Shown: positions 35,220-44,189, counted from the stretch's first letter. The stretch: DNA of 64,000 nt from Shimia sp. Alg240-R146 (GCF_947331465.1 NZ_CAMZOK010000001.1:930001-994000); one strand, 5' to 3'. Notes: generated by a model not told the origin, from the sequence alone. Numbers and translations are program-made.

Positions 35220-36101
35220 ATGGACAACTGGGATGAAATCCGCACCGCTTACCAGGTGGCGCGCTTGGGCACGGTCAGCGGCGCGGCAGACGTGTTGGGG
35301 GTGCACCATGCCACGGTGATCCGCCACATCGACTCGTTGGAGGCCAAGTTGGGCCTAAAGCTGTTTCAGCGTCACGCGCGGGGATACACGGCGACGGAGG
35401 CCGGGCAGGACCTGATGCGAGTGGCGCAGGCGACAGATGACCAGTTCGGCCAACTCGAAGGCCGCATGAAAGGCCGTGGCGAAGATGTGTCAGGCGAATT
35501 GGTGGTGACGTCGCTGGGCGGCTTTGCGCCCCTGTTGGCGCCGGTATTGGCAGAGTTTCAGGCCGCGCATCCGGATTTGATGGTGCGGTTCTTGACGGGA
35601 GATCGCGTGTTCCGATTGGAGTACGGCGAGGCGCATGTGGCGATCCGGGCCGGTGTGGGCGAAGAGCAGCCCGACAACGTGGTGCAGTCTCTGGCCGAGT
35701 TGCCGTCGGCGTTGTTTGCGTCCGATGCCTATATCGCGCGGTGGGGCGTTCCCAAGGACGAGTCGGATTTGGTCAATCACCGGTTTGTTGGGCATGACAA
35801 CGAAGAAAGCCGCGCGCCATTTTATCGGTGGCTCAAACAATATGTGCCGCGGGAAAATGTGACGTTCCGCTCGACTTCGGATCGCGGAATTGCCGCAGCT
35901 ATCCGATCCGGTGCGGGACTTGGATTTTTGCCGCAGTGGTCGGCAGAGAGTGAAGAGGGGTTGCAGCAAGTGCTGCCGCCGCGCCCCGAGTGGGCGGTGC
36001 ATGTGCGGCTTGTGACCCACGTCGATTTGCACAGAACCACCAAAGTGCAGACCTTTTTGAGTTTCCTGAAAGAACATGCTCAGGAGTGGCAGGCGCAATG
36101 A
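35220..36101 (+). CDS. LysR-family transcriptional regulator
   Basis: A 293-residue regulator with the winged helix at about 4-62 (TVSGAADVLGVHHATVIRHIDSLEAKLGLKLFQR) and a periplasmic-binding-like effector domain. I use the ATG at 35220, preceded by CGAGGGACAGT, not the one at 35190. It diverges from the azoreductase gene across 128 bases, where A/T-rich repeats may hold its operator. Its stop overlaps the start of the DMT-type exporter gene, so that gene is co-transcribed. Confidence 0.92.
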   Translation: MDNWDEIRTAYQVARLGTVSGAADVLGVHHATVIRHIDSLEAKLGLKLFQRHARGYTATEAGQDLMRVAQATDDQFGQLEGRMKGRGEDVSGELVVTSLGGFAPLLAPVLAEFQAAHPDLMVRFLTGDRVFRLEYGEAHVAIRAGVGEEQPDNVVQSLAELPSALFASDAYIARWGVPKDESDLVNHRFVGHDNEESRAPFYRWLKQYVPRENVTFRSTSDRGIAAAIRSGAGLGFLPQWSAESEEGLQQVLPPRPEWAVHVRLVTHVDLHRTTKVQTFLSFLKEHAQEWQAQ

Positions 36102-36982
36102 GCCGAGCGGCGCGTGGGCATCTGGCGATGCTGTTGTTTTCCGCCCTTGTGGCAGGGTCGTTTTCTCTGGGCGGGATGGTGGCCAATGATGTGGCGCCAG
36201 CGGCCCTGAATGCGGTGCGGTTTCTGATCGCTGGGGCGGTAATCGGGGTGGCAGCGCTGGCCACAGGTGGGATTCCGTCAGGCAGCTTTCGTGCGCCGTG
36301 GCGGTATCTGGTGCTGGGCGGACTTTTCGCGATCTATTTTGTGCTGATGTTTGAAGGGCTGAAGACCGCGCATCCTGTGAGCACGGCGGCGGTGTTCACA
36401 TTGACCCCATTGATGTCTGCCGGATTTGGCTGGGTGTTGTTGCGCCAGATCACCACGCGGCGGATGGCGGTGGCGCTGGCTATCGGCGCAATCGGAGCCC
36501 TGTGGGTCATCTTTCGCGCCGATTGGGCGGCGTTTTTGCGGTTTGAGGTTGGGGAAGGCGAATTCTACTACTTCTGGGGCTGTGTGGCCCATGCCGCCTA
36601 TACGCCGATGGTGCGCAAGTTGAACCGGGGCGAGCGGCCGGTGGTGTTCACCTTTGGCATGTTGATGGCGGGGCTGGCGGTTTTGACGGTGTTTGGCTGG
36701 GGCGACATTCTGGCGACAAACTGGACCGGACTGTCACCGCTTGTTTGGGGCACCGTGATCTATTTGGCGATATTTGCCAGTGCGTCGACATTTGTGTTGT
36801 TGCAATTTGCGGCCCTAGAGCTGCCGAGTGCAAAGGTCATGGCCTATACCTATCTGGTGCCGACGTGGGTCATCTGCTGGGAATTCGGGCTGGGGAACGG
36901 GGCGCCGTCGGGATTTGTTTTGATTGGCGTGGCGCTGACGATTGGGGCCTTGGTTTTGTTGCTGGAAACGGATGCGTCTTGA
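36098..36982 (+). CDS. DMT/EamA-family transporter
   Basis: Inner-membrane exporter-type protein of 294 residues with ten hydrophobic segments arranged as two EamA repeats. GLKTAHPVSTAAVFTLTPLMSAGFGWVLL closes the first repeat and ALELPSAKVMAYTYLVPTWVICWEF the second. The ATG at 36098 overlaps the LysR stop as ATGA. Substrates in this family are amino acids, drugs or other metabolites; none can be named here. Confidence 0.9.
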   Translation: MSRAARGHLAMLLFSALVAGSFSLGGMVANDVAPAALNAVRFLIAGAVIGVAALATGGIPSGSFRAPWRYLVLGGLFAIYFVLMFEGLKTAHPVSTAAVFTLTPLMSAGFGWVLLRQITTRRMAVALAIGAIGALWVIFRADWAAFLRFEVGEGEFYYFWGCVAHAAYTPMVRKLNRGERPVVFTFGMLMAGLAVLTVFGWGDILATNWTGLSPLVWGTVIYLAIFASASTFVLLQFAALELPSAKVMAYTYLVPTWVICWEFGLGNGAPSGFVLIGVALTIGALVLLLETDAS

Positions 36983-37044
36983 TCCTGTCATGTAACCTAC
37001 GTAGGCCTGAAAAAACTCTCTGAAAGACCTGAAAGGCGCGTTTC

Positions 37045-37872
37045 ATGATATCTCTGGACGTCACTCGTGATTGCCGAGACGATGCCGTTTTGGTGGCGCC
37101 GCTGGGGCTGAGCACGCCGGATGTCGCGCCGGTCTCTTTGAACATCAGGGGTGGATCGCAACGGGTGGTTTTTGATCCCGGCTGCGGGCAGGGGGCGGTC
37201 GAAGTTGTGCCGGAGGCGGACCACATCAGCTTTCGGTGGCAGTTTTCGCGGGGCGGGGCCGATTATCCGGAAGCGATGTTTGCCCAACGCGACAGCCGCT
37301 ACACCCGCGCGGCCACGGAATTGGCGGGCGAAATGCGAGACATCGTGGCCGGCGCTGCACATCAGACCGAGGCATTGCAGCGGATTGCGGCGCATGTCAC
37401 AGCGCTTTTCCAATATGGGCACGTGGAGAAGCGATTTTATGAGGGCCTTGATGAGATGCCCCAGTTGTGCGGCCTGACGCGTGGGTCCTGTGTGGACATC
37501 AATGCCTATCTGATCGCGGGGTGTCGGGCTGTCGGCATCGATGCAGGGTATGTCACAGGCTATTTCATCCCTGAGGAAAAGCGCACGTCGTGCACGGACA
37601 TGCATTGCTGGGTGGTGACCCGTGCGGATGGCATTGTTCAGGAATGGGACATCGCGCACCATCTAAAAATGGATGTTCGGGAGATTGCCCCTGCATTGAA
37701 CCCCAAACCCGGGGTTCGGGTGGCGATGAGCCATTCGATGGGGCGGAATTTTCCGGATCTGGATGTGGCAGATTTGAAGCTTCTGGCGGAACCGATGTGG
37801 AAGCTGAAAGGCGGGTCGTGGGAGCGGGCCGTTCTGGATATCCGGCTCGATGGGTATGACGCGCTGTTGTAG
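37045..37872 (+). CDS. Transglutaminase-like cysteine protease family protein
   Basis: A 275-residue protein with an N-terminal beta-rich half and a transglutaminase-like core. The catalytic triad is visible as Cys149 (RGSCVDINAYLIAGCRAVGI), His187 (DMHCWVV) and Asp202 (EWDIAHH). No signal peptide is seen, so it should be cytoplasmic. The function of such bacterial proteins is usually peptidase or unknown. The ATG follows GAAAGGCGCGTTTC. Confidence 0.88.
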   Translation: MISLDVTRDCRDDAVLVAPLGLSTPDVAPVSLNIRGGSQRVVFDPGCGQGAVEVVPEADHISFRWQFSRGGADYPEAMFAQRDSRYTRAATELAGEMRDIVAGAAHQTEALQRIAAHVTALFQYGHVEKRFYEGLDEMPQLCGLTRGSCVDINAYLIAGCRAVGIDAGYVTGYFIPEEKRTSCTDMHCWVVTRADGIVQEWDIAHHLKMDVREIAPALNPKPGVRVAMSHSMGRNFPDLDVADLKLLAEPMWKLKGGSWERAVLDIRLDGYDALL

Positions 37873-37952
37873 TGCGCTGCCCGTTTGATGTGGCGCAAAG
37901 CAAGGTAGAGGCTGTTGCGGTAGAAACGTATGGGTTCTTGAGGGAGACCAGG

Positions 37953-38447
37953 ATGCCTGCTGCGACCAATAAAGCCGATCTGATTGCCGTTGCTGAAAAG
38001 GAATTCGCCAAACTTGACGGATTGATGAAAACCGTTTCGCCAGATGTTGCGCGGAGGCCATTTGAAGACGGCTGGTCGATCCGCGATGTTGTAGTGCATC
38101 GGGCACATTGGATTGATTTGTTCCTTGATTGGTATCGCGACGGACAAGCGGGCGAGACCGTTTATTTCCCGGCCAAAGGATACAAATGGAACGATTTGAA
38201 GACCTATAATGCGCACGTTCTGGCGGAACGCGCGGGCGTCGATTGGGCGGCGGCCCAAGTCGAGATGAAGGCCGCACACGCGCGGTGGACGGGTTTGGTG
38301 TCGTCACTGGATGAGGTGCAGCTTTATGGCGGCCCGATGAAAGGCGCCAACAACACGTGGACCACCGGGCGCTGGGCCGAGGCGGCGGCACCGTCGCATT
38401 ACCGGTCTGCGGCAAAGTTTATTCGGGCGTGTCTGCGGGCGGCTTAG
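37953..38447 (+). CDS. ClbS/DfsB family four-helix bundle protein
   Basis: A 164-residue DinB-like helical protein. FEDGWSIRDVVVHRAHWIDLFLDWYRDGQ and PAKGYKWNDLKTYNAHV are hallmarks of the family. ClbS protects colibactin producers by hydrolysing the genotoxin, but most members have no known substrate and no toxin cluster is seen here. The start at 37953 follows AGGGAGACCAGG. Its last 29 bases overlap the 3' end of the convergent ArsR gene. Confidence 0.88.
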   Translation: MPAATNKADLIAVAEKEFAKLDGLMKTVSPDVARRPFEDGWSIRDVVVHRAHWIDLFLDWYRDGQAGETVYFPAKGYKWNDLKTYNAHVLAERAGVDWAAAQVEMKAAHARWTGLVSSLDEVQLYGGPMKGANNTWTTGRWAEAAAPSHYRSAAKFIRACLRAA

Positions 38448-38781
38448 AATTAGGGTCGGTGAGTTCGGTTTCCAGAAACCGCTCAAAGGCGTCCAGATTG
38501 ACGGGCTCAAACTGACCAAAGCCCTGCATCCAGACCGATGCGGCGCGCAGCGCGTCTGGTTCGAGCTTGCACCATTTCACCCGCCCGCGTTTTTCCTGAG
38601 AGATCAGACCGGCATTTGCCAGTATCAGCAGATGTTTGGAAATCGCGGCGAGAGACATTTCAAACGGCTCTGCCACGTCTGTCACGGCCATATCATCCTC
38701 AAGCAGCATCGAAAGGATCGCGCGACGGGTTGGATCGGCGAGGGCGGAGAAGACTGTATCAAGAGCGTCAGTGTGGGTCAC
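38419..38781 (-). CDS. ArsR-family transcriptional regulator
   Basis: A 120-residue winged-helix protein. VFSALADPTRRAILSMLLEDDMAVTDVAE and SLAAISKHLLILANAGLISQEKRGRVKWCKLEPDAL are the standard ArsR helix-turn-helix and wing. No metal-binding CxC motif is present, so a metal sensor is unlikely. The start is probably the GTG at 38781 (AAGGAC just before it); the longer open frame upstream is not conserved. Its 3' end overlaps the convergent ClbS/DfsB gene. Confidence 0.87.
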   Translation of the reverse strand: MTHTDALDTVFSALADPTRRAILSMLLEDDMAVTDVAEPFEMSLAAISKHLLILANAGLISQEKRGRVKWCKLEPDALRAASVWMQGFGQFEPVNLDAFERFLETELTDPNSKPPADTPE

Positions 38782-38871
38782 GTCCTTGGGGTAGCGGTGT
38801 GGCGTGGGGTGGTCAAGCCAATGGCGTCGTTGAAGCGAGTGCGCTAGAGATCGCGCAGGGGAGGCGCATGT

Positions 38872-39207
38872 ATGGCGAAGGTACTGTTTATATGTGGAAA
38901 GGCGAGGATGCGCAGTCCGACGGCGGCGCAGGTCGCGGCGGAAGTGTTTGGCGTTAAGGCGGACTATGCTGGCCTGAGCAAAGACGCGGACGAGCCGATG
39001 ACGCCGGAGCATCTGGAGTGGGCGGATTTGATCGTCGTGATGGAGCGGCGGCAGGTTTCACGGCTAAAAGGGCTCTTTGGGGCGGTGCCTGCGGGCAAGA
39101 AGGTGGTCAGCCTCGGGATTGCGGACAAGTACGCGTTCATGCAGCCGGAGTTGGTCGAACTGCTAGAGGCGAAATTGCCAGCGGTTCTGACCCGAGTGGG
39201 CGGCTAG
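38872..39207 (+). CDS. Low-molecular-weight protein tyrosine phosphatase-like protein
   Basis: A short 111-residue phosphatase-fold protein. The CX5R loop is CGKARMRSP with Cys8 and Arg14, placed right after the first strand as in LMW-PTPs. WADLIVVMERRQVSRL is the second conserved part, and DKYAFMQPELVELL replaces the usual DPY general-acid loop but keeps the Asp. The product is about 40 residues shorter than classical LMW-PTPs, as in a known compact subgroup. Substrate unknown. Confidence 0.85.
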   Translation: MAKVLFICGKARMRSPTAAQVAAEVFGVKADYAGLSKDADEPMTPEHLEWADLIVVMERRQVSRLKGLFGAVPAGKKVVSLGIADKYAFMQPELVELLEAKLPAVLTRVGG

Positions 39208-39540
39208 TTCTTGGAACCTCGGGCGCAAGTGTGCGCAATCGAAACGAAATGCAGCGCGTCGTGATACAGCAAAAAGCGCCGTACATTGAGGTGTCGGTAG
39301 GAGGAGAGCGCGATGGCCCAAAGATCCGCAAACGCGAAACTCAACCAAATCGTTGAATATACAAAAGGGGGCGAACTTTGCCCTGACGAGGCCTATCGAT
39401 GTATGCGGCGGCGAATTTACATCTGAAATTAGTGTTTTAAAACATGGAACTAACCTGCGTCGTCCTGTCCGATCAATGTCATTGACTCATACCCTTTGCC
39501 GCAATAGCACTACGCCAACGTCAGCGGAGGGATTTTGCGC
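39208..39540. other. Intergenic region upstream of the F0 operon
   Basis: A 333-base stretch that must contain the atp promoter. It is A/T-rich from about 39340 to 39500. TTGACT at 39483 is the best -35 candidate, but no good -10 box follows at the normal spacing. A short ORF with a strong ribosome site lies inside (39313-39426, listed separately). Confidence 0.5.
39313..39426 (+). CDS. Candidate small protein of 37 residues
   Basis: ATG at 39313 follows TAGGAGGAGAGCGCG, one of the best ribosome sites in the window. It opens a frame of 37 codons (MAQRSANAKLNQIVEYTKGG...) ending in TGA at 39424. The product is basic, has two cysteines (22 and 29 or close to these) and ends RRRIYI. It lies between the phosphatase gene and atpI on the same strand. 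I know no family for it. It may be a real small protein or an upstream leader peptide. Confidence 0.4.
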   Translation: MAQRSANAKLNQIVEYTKGGELCPDEAYRCMRRRIYI

Positions 39541-39870
39541 GTGACCGAGCCGGGCCAAAAAGACCAAATGCAGCGTCTTGAGGAGCGGATCGAGGCGGCC
39601 AAAAAGGCCCAGGACCCCAAACCCCGCGCTGATGAGCACTATTCGGGCGCCAATCAGGCGTGGCGCATGGTGGTAGAAATGGTAGCCGGTCTTGGGATCG
39701 GTTTTGGCATCGGATATGCGCTGGATAGCGTGTTCGGGACACTCCCGATCTTCATGGTGCTGTTCACATTGTTTGGTCTTGCCGCGGGTATCAACGTGAT
39801 GATGCGCACCGCGAAAGAGATCGAAGAGAAACAAGCGGCCGAGGTCGCTGAAAGAGACGAGAGGAACTGA
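39541..39870 (+). CDS. atpI: ATP synthase assembly protein AtpI
   Basis: Small membrane protein of 109 residues that helps assemble the c-ring. An N-terminal charged helix ([23 protein letters not shown]) precedes two membrane helices ([24 protein letters not shown] and [20 protein letters not shown]). I prefer the GTG at 39541, which lies nine bases after GGAGGG; a TTG at 39535 is too close to that site. It is the first gene of the F0 operon and ends two bases before atpB. Confidence 0.9.
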   Translation: MTEPGQKDQMQRLEERIEAAKKAQDPKPRADEHYSGANQAWRMVVEMVAGLGIGFGIGYALDSVFGTLPIFMVLFTLFGLAAGINVMMRTAKEIEEKQAAEVAERDERN

Positions 39871-39872
39871 AC

Positions 39873-40631
39873 GTGGCAAGCGAAGCACACGGCGCGGAGA
39901 GTGGCGGTCTGGAATTCCACCCGATGGATCAGTTCATCATCAAACCTTTGTTTGGTGGCGACACAATCAATTGGTACACCCCTACAAACGTGACCCTTTG
40001 GATGGCCTTGGCCGTTGTGGCCGTCATTGCATTGATGGTTGTTGGCACGCGCCGCCGCGCAGTTGTGCCATCGCGCAGCCAGTCGATCGGCGAGCTGGCG
40101 TACGGTTTTGTCTATAAGATGGTCGAAGATGTGGCCGGCAAGGACGCGATCAAGTTCTTCCCCTACATCATGACGCTTTTCATGTTCATTGTGTTTGCCA
40201 ACTTCCTTGGCCTGATCCCAATGTCCTTTACTACCACAAGCCACTTTGGTGTGACTGTGGTGCTGGCCTTGCTGGTGTTCCTGACCGTGACCGTCGTTGG
40301 TTTCGTTAAGAACGGCATGGGCTTCCTTGGTCTCTTCTGGGTCTCAAGCGCGCCACTGGCGCTGCGTCCGATCCTGGCGATCATCGAACTGATTTCCTAC
40401 TTCGTTCGTCCTGTCAGCCACAGCATCCGTCTTGCGGGTAACGTGATGGCCGGTCACGCGGTGATCAAAGTGTTCGCAGGCTTCGCCGCGATCGCCGTGG
40501 TCAGCCCTGTGTCCGTGGTGGCGATCACCGCGATGTACGGTCTGGAGGTCCTTGTGGCCTTTATCCAAGCCTACGTCTTTACCATTCTGACCTGTGTGTA
40601 TCTGAAAGATGCGCTGCATCCTTCGCACTAA
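39873..40631 (+). CDS. atpB: F0F1 ATP synthase subunit a
   Basis: Proton-channel stator subunit of 252 residues, starting with GTG. The essential Arg186 lies in [14 protein letters not shown], opposite the c-ring carboxylate. [22 protein letters not shown] and [21 protein letters not shown] are the other conserved membrane segments. It follows atpI by two bases and is followed by atpE in the same operon. Confidence 0.97.
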   Translation: MASEAHGAESGGLEFHPMDQFIIKPLFGGDTINWYTPTNVTLWMALAVVAVIALMVVGTRRRAVVPSRSQSIGELAYGFVYKMVEDVAGKDAIKFFPYIMTLFMFIVFANFLGLIPMSFTTTSHFGVTVVLALLVFLTVTVVGFVKNGMGFLGLFWVSSAPLALRPILAIIELISYFVRPVSHSIRLAGNVMAGHAVIKVFAGFAAIAVVSPVSVVAITAMYGLEVLVAFIQAYVFTILTCVYLKDALHPSH

Positions 40632-40687
40632 CGGTCCCAGAACTACGAACTCTATCTATTAACTTCCAATCGTAAGGAGATACACTC

Positions 40688-40912
40688 ATGGAAGGTCAAC
40701 TCGCACACATCGGCGCAGGTCTCGCAGCAATCGGTTCCGGCGCAGCCGCTATCGGTGTTGGTAACGTGGCAGGCAACTTCTTGGCTGGCGCACTGCGCAA
40801 CCCATCTGCAGCTGCTGGTCAGACTGCTACTCTCTTCATCGGCATCGCGTTTGCGGAAGCACTGGGCATCTTCTCGTTCCTGGTTGCGCTTCTGCTGATG
40901 TTCGCCGTCTAA
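40688..40912 (+). CDS. atpE: F0F1 ATP synthase subunit c
   Basis: Rotor subunit of 74 residues: two membrane helices joined by the polar loop ALRNPS. The proton-carrying carboxylate is Glu57 in [11 protein letters not shown]. The N-terminal helix is rich in Gly and Ala ([21 protein letters not shown]), as needed for ring packing. The ATG has TAAGGAGATACACTC upstream, fitting the high expression expected for subunit c. Confidence 0.97.
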   Translation: MEGQLAHIGAGLAAIGSGAAAIGVGNVAGNFLAGALRNPSAAAGQTATLFIGIAFAEALGIFSFLVALLLMFAV

Positions 40913-40994
40913 GCCTACGGAACCATCCTTACGTGCGGGTGCGGGCACCTTAGTGCCCCACCCGTAATCACACGGAAGTTCCCAGGAGGACGTC

Positions 40995-41537
40995 ATGGCG
41001 ACCACTACAACTGACGCCGCAAGCCACGCCGCAGAGGCTGCCTCTGCACCGGGCATGCCACAGCTCGACTTTTCGAACTGGGGCAACCAGATTTTCTGGC
41101 TTTTGATCACGCTGGTCGTGATCTACTTCGTCCTGTCGCGCATCGCGCTGCCGCGCATTGCCGCGGTTCTGGCTGAACGCCAGGGGACCATTACGAATGA
41201 CATCGCCGCAGCTGAAGAGCTGAAGGCGAAAGCTGTAGAAGCGGAAGAGGCCTACAATCAGGCTTTGGCAGATGCGCGCGTTGAAGCGCAGAAAATTGCT
41301 GCTGAAGCGAAGGCCGAGATCCAGGCAGACCTGGACGTCGCAATACAGAAGGCTGATGCGGAAATCTCCGCCAAGGCCGCTGAATCGGAAAAGGCAATTG
41401 CCGAAATCCGTGCCGGTGCGCTGGAAAGCATCAAGGATGTTGCCGATGCAACTGCGAACGAAGTTGTCGCAGCGCTGGGTGGCAAAGCAGATGCTGCTGC
41501 CGTGACCAAAGCGGTCGCTGACCGGATGAAAGGGTAA
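40995..41537 (+). CDS. F0F1 ATP synthase subunit b'
   Basis: Peripheral-stalk subunit of 180 residues. One membrane helix ([19 protein letters not shown] at about 32-50) follows an Ala/Thr-rich start, and the rest is a long charged helix ([36 protein letters not shown]). Having both b' and b is typical of photosynthetic and related alphaproteobacteria, where they form a heterodimer. It lies four bases before atpF. Confidence 0.94.
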   Translation: MATTTTDAASHAAEAASAPGMPQLDFSNWGNQIFWLLITLVVIYFVLSRIALPRIAAVLAERQGTITNDIAAAEELKAKAVEAEEAYNQALADARVEAQKIAAEAKAEIQADLDVAIQKADAEISAKAAESEKAIAEIRAGALESIKDVADATANEVVAALGGKADAAAVTKAVADRMKG

Positions 41538-41541
41538 GACC

Positions 41542-42102
41542 ATGCGCACAACACTCGCAACCGTCACTGCCCTGATGATGGCAAGCCCTGCGTTTGCTGC
41601 CAGTGGCCCGTTCTTCTCGCTGAAGAACACCGACTTTGTCGTGACGCTGGGGTTCATCCTGTTCATCGCGGTGCTGTTTTACTTCAAAGTGCCCTCGCTT
41701 TTGGGTGGCATGCTGGACAAGCGCGCGGACGACATCAAATCCGAACTGGACGAAGCCCGCGCCTTGCGCGAAGAGGCCCAGACGGTTTTGGCGTCCTACG
41801 AGCGCAAGCAGCAGGAAGTCAAAGAGCAGGCAGCGCGCATCGTGGCGCACGCCAAGGAAGAAGCTCAGAACGCGGCTGTTCAGGCCAAGGCGGATCTTGA
41901 AGTCTCGATTGAACGTCGTTTGGCTGCAGCACAAGATCAGATCGCATCTGCGGAGGCTTCGGCCGTCAAAGAAGTGCGCGATCAGGCTGTTTCAGTGGCC
42001 ATCGCGGCTGCTCGCAACGTGATTGCCGATCAGATGTCAGCGGCTGACGCCAACAAGCTGATCGAGAGCGGCATTTCCGAGGTCGACGCCAAGCTGCACT
42101 AA
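41542..42102 (+). CDS. atpF: F0F1 ATP synthase subunit b
   Basis: Second stalk subunit, 186 residues. Its N-terminus (TLATVTALMMASPAFAASGP) looks like a cleavable signal, as in related species, followed by a membrane helix (FVVTLGFILFIAVLFYFKVPSLL) and a long coiled-coil region. It is the last gene of the F0 operon, which ends with a terminator. The F1 genes are not next to it, so F0 and F1 are encoded apart, as in other Rhodobacterales. Confidence 0.94.
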   Translation: MRTTLATVTALMMASPAFAASGPFFSLKNTDFVVTLGFILFIAVLFYFKVPSLLGGMLDKRADDIKSELDEARALREEAQTVLASYERKQQEVKEQAARIVAHAKEEAQNAAVQAKADLEVSIERRLAAAQDQIASAEASAVKEVRDQAVSVAIAAARNVIADQMSAADANKLIESGISEVDAKLH

Positions 42103-42126
42103 GCAACTGGCACATGAGACACGCAA

Positions 42127-42156
42127 AAGCCCGGACGGCAACGTCCGGGCTTTTTG
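42127..42156 (+). terminator. Rho-independent terminator after the F0 operon
   Basis: The arms AGCCCGGACG and CGTCCGGGCT enclose a four-base loop (GCAA) and are followed by TTTTT. It is a strong hairpin 25 bases past atpF. Confidence 0.92.
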
Positions 42157-42227
42157 CATTTTTGCCGTGATGTGGTCTCAAACCTGTGATTATGCTGTTG
42201 GTAACAAGACAATGAGGAGAAGCAGCA

Positions 42228-42623
42228 ATGAAACATTCGATTGCAGCGTTGGTTTGCCTGCCGCTATTGGGCGCGTGTTCGCTGGACATGATGCGCGTCG
42301 GTACCACGCCAACGACACCCACATCGCAGGAGGTGTTTTGGGCCAAGAACCGATTGGCGGAGCAGACAAGCAACCCCGGATTGGCGCAGTTCCCTGAATT
42401 TAGAACCTATGCTCTGAGCAACGGGCATCAGCTGTATTGCGGCACGATGGTACGCGGCAACAACAGCGGTGGCCGAACCGAACCGATCCCGTTTTACCTT
42501 CGGGCGGATGGAGATAGCGTGATGGCCTTGAACTGGGTCAGCACCAGCGCCGACTTCTCCAGTAGCAAATGCAAAGAGGCCGCAAGCGGCAAGTTGAAGA
42601 TCAACAAGCTGTCTGACGACTGA
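42228..42623 (+). CDS. Hypothetical lipoprotein
   Basis: A 131-residue exported protein with the lipobox LLGAC (Cys17). The mature part has no family I recognise. It contains two further Cys (LYCGTMV and SSKCKEAA) that could form a disulfide in the periplasm. AATGAGGAGAAGCAGCA precedes the ATG. It converges on the RNase T2 gene six bases away and stands alone behind the atp terminator. Confidence 0.82.
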   Translation: MKHSIAALVCLPLLGACSLDMMRVGTTPTTPTSQEVFWAKNRLAEQTSNPGLAQFPEFRTYALSNGHQLYCGTMVRGNNSGGRTEPIPFYLRADGDSVMALNWVSTSADFSSSKCKEAASGKLKINKLSDD

Positions 42624-42629
42624 GACGGA

Positions 42630-43268
42630 TCAGCGCAGCGGGTCAAACCGCGCGCTGTCCAATTTGCAATCCCGACTGACATCGCGACCGCATGGCACCG
42701 GATTGAGATCACGTGACAAACACACCCGCGCTTCCTGGATAAATCCATCCCGGCAGGTGATCGTCAACGTGTCCGGTTTCAGGTGCGGGTTGGCCTTCAG
42801 AAACGCCTGTTCCACCACCGACGCGGGCAGGCGTACGGATTGATCCAGTTTGCGAAACACCGGCGGGCGGGTCACGCGGCCGTAAGCTTCGCGTGACAAA
42901 GCGTAGTAATCCTTGGCGGACAGTCCTGAGCAGGTTCCGTGCTTTTTCCATTGGTGCCATGCCAGACCCGAGGTGCCCATGATGTCGGCCATGTCGTTAG
43001 TGAGGCTGCGCGGCGGATTGCGGTGGATGGTGCGGCAATAATCAGGCCAGCCCTGATGGTATTGCGGCCAGAGCCCATGCAGCACCCAGCCGTGGTCTTC
43101 TCCTGTGTCACATTGCGGCGAGCGCTTGGCGTCACCTTCGATGGCGCACCAGTTTGGTGACCAGCTGAGCGCCATGACATAGTAGTCAAATTCACCGGCA
43201 ATATCTTCGTCGGCAAGGGCGTGCCCCGCCAGCAGGGCAGCGGTGAGGAGGCTTATCAAATGGCGCAT
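42630..43268 (-). CDS. Ribonuclease T2 family protein
   Basis: Secreted RNase of 212 residues with a signal peptide at 1-19 (LLAGHALA). CAS I is HGLWPQ with His64. CAS II is WHQWKKHGTC with His105, Lys109 and His110; the Glu normally following the first His is Gln106 here. Cysteines at 41, 53, 78 and 113 suit the family disulfides. The product should cleave RNA in the periplasm or outside, though the Glu to Gln change may lower its rate. Confidence 0.92.
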   Translation of the reverse strand: MRHLISLLTAALLAGHALADEDIAGEFDYYVMALSWSPNWCAIEGDAKRSPQCDTGEDHGWVLHGLWPQYHQGWPDYCRTIHRNPPRSLTNDMADIMGTSGLAWHQWKKHGTCSGLSAKDYYALSREAYGRVTRPPVFRKLDQSVRLPASVVEQAFLKANPHLKPDTLTITCRDGFIQEARVCLSRDLNPVPCGRDVSRDCKLDSARFDPLR

Positions 43269-43417
43269 TGGCTCTTTCCTTTTTGTCTTGAGCGCACTAT
43301 ATCGGCCTCAAGTTCCCCGACAACGGTAACCCGCACCAGACCAACGGTGCCGTCTGACAAAAGTCAGGCGACGGGAAACCTATATGCGGCGGATAGAGAT
43401 TCGTAAGGAGTAGAAAC

Positions 43418-44170
43418 ATGGCAAAGCTGTTGCACCCCAAGGCCACCGCCGTCTGGCTGGTGGACAACACCACGATCAGCTTCAAGCAGATCGCGGATTT
43501 TGTTGGCATGCACGAATTGGAAATTCAGGGCATCGCGGATGGCGATGTGGCCACTGGCGTGAAGGGTTTTGACCCGGTTGCCAACAACCAATTGGTTCAG
43601 GAAGAGCTGACAAACGCGGAAACAAACCCGCTTTATAAGATGAAGCTGAAATTCAATGCGGCTGCCACTGGCGAAGAAAAGCGCCGCGGCCCGCGTTATA
43701 CACCTTTGTCCAAACGTCAGGACCGTCCGGCGTCGATCTATTGGCTGGTGAAATTTCACCCCGAACTGAGCGACGGCCAAATTGGCAAGTTGGTTGGCAC
43801 CACCAAGCCAACCATTCAGGCGATCCGCGAGCGGACCCACTGGAACATTGCCAACATTCAGCCGATTGATCCGGTGGCGTTGGGTCTGTGCAAACAGTCC
43901 GAACTGGATGCTGTTGTGCAAAAAGCCGCTGCGAAGAAGGCAGCCGATGGCGAAGTGATGACCGACGATGAGCGTCGCAAGCTGGTGAGCACGCAGACCT
44001 CTCTGGGTATGGAAGCCGAGCCGAAAATTCCAACGGCGATCGAAGGTCTGGAAACCTTCTCGCTGTCTGATGATGACAGCGAAGAGGAAGCGCCGGATGC
44101 GGATTTCTCGGATGCCGACAGCTTTTTCAACCTGCCGGAAAACGGCGAGGAAGACGAGCAGCCGCGCTAA
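43418..44170 (+). CDS. trcR: DUF1013 cell-cycle transcriptional regulator TrcR
   Basis: A 250-residue protein of a family almost confined to alphaproteobacteria. AVWLVDNTTISFKQIADFVGMHELEIQGIADGD and SIYWLVKFHPELSDGQIGKLVGTTKPTIQAIRERTHWN are its two helix-turn-helix-like parts. The C-terminus is an acidic tail (DDDSEEEAPDADFSDADSFF). NCBI uses the name TrcR for this family; I use it on family recognition. GTAAGGAGTAGAAAC precedes the ATG. It stands alone between a shared promoter gap and a terminator. Confidence 0.9.
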   Translation: MAKLLHPKATAVWLVDNTTISFKQIADFVGMHELEIQGIADGDVATGVKGFDPVANNQLVQEELTNAETNPLYKMKLKFNAAATGEEKRRGPRYTPLSKRQDRPASIYWLVKFHPELSDGQIGKLVGTTKPTIQAIRERTHWNIANIQPIDPVALGLCKQSELDAVVQKAAAKKAADGEVMTDDERRKLVSTQTSLGMEAEPKIPTAIEGLETFSLSDDDSEEEAPDADFSDADSFFNLPENGEEDEQPR

Positions 44171-44189
44171 GCCTGTCCGTCACAGCATA

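Noticed and set aside
37953-38447. ClbS/DfsB gene as part of a colibactin-like toxin cluster
   Set aside because: No polyketide or peptide synthase genes are nearby; the family is widespread without such clusters.
41542-41620. Signal peptide of subunit b as sign of a wrong start
   Set aside because: Related alphaproteobacterial b subunits have a similar N-terminus, so the ATG at 41542 is kept.
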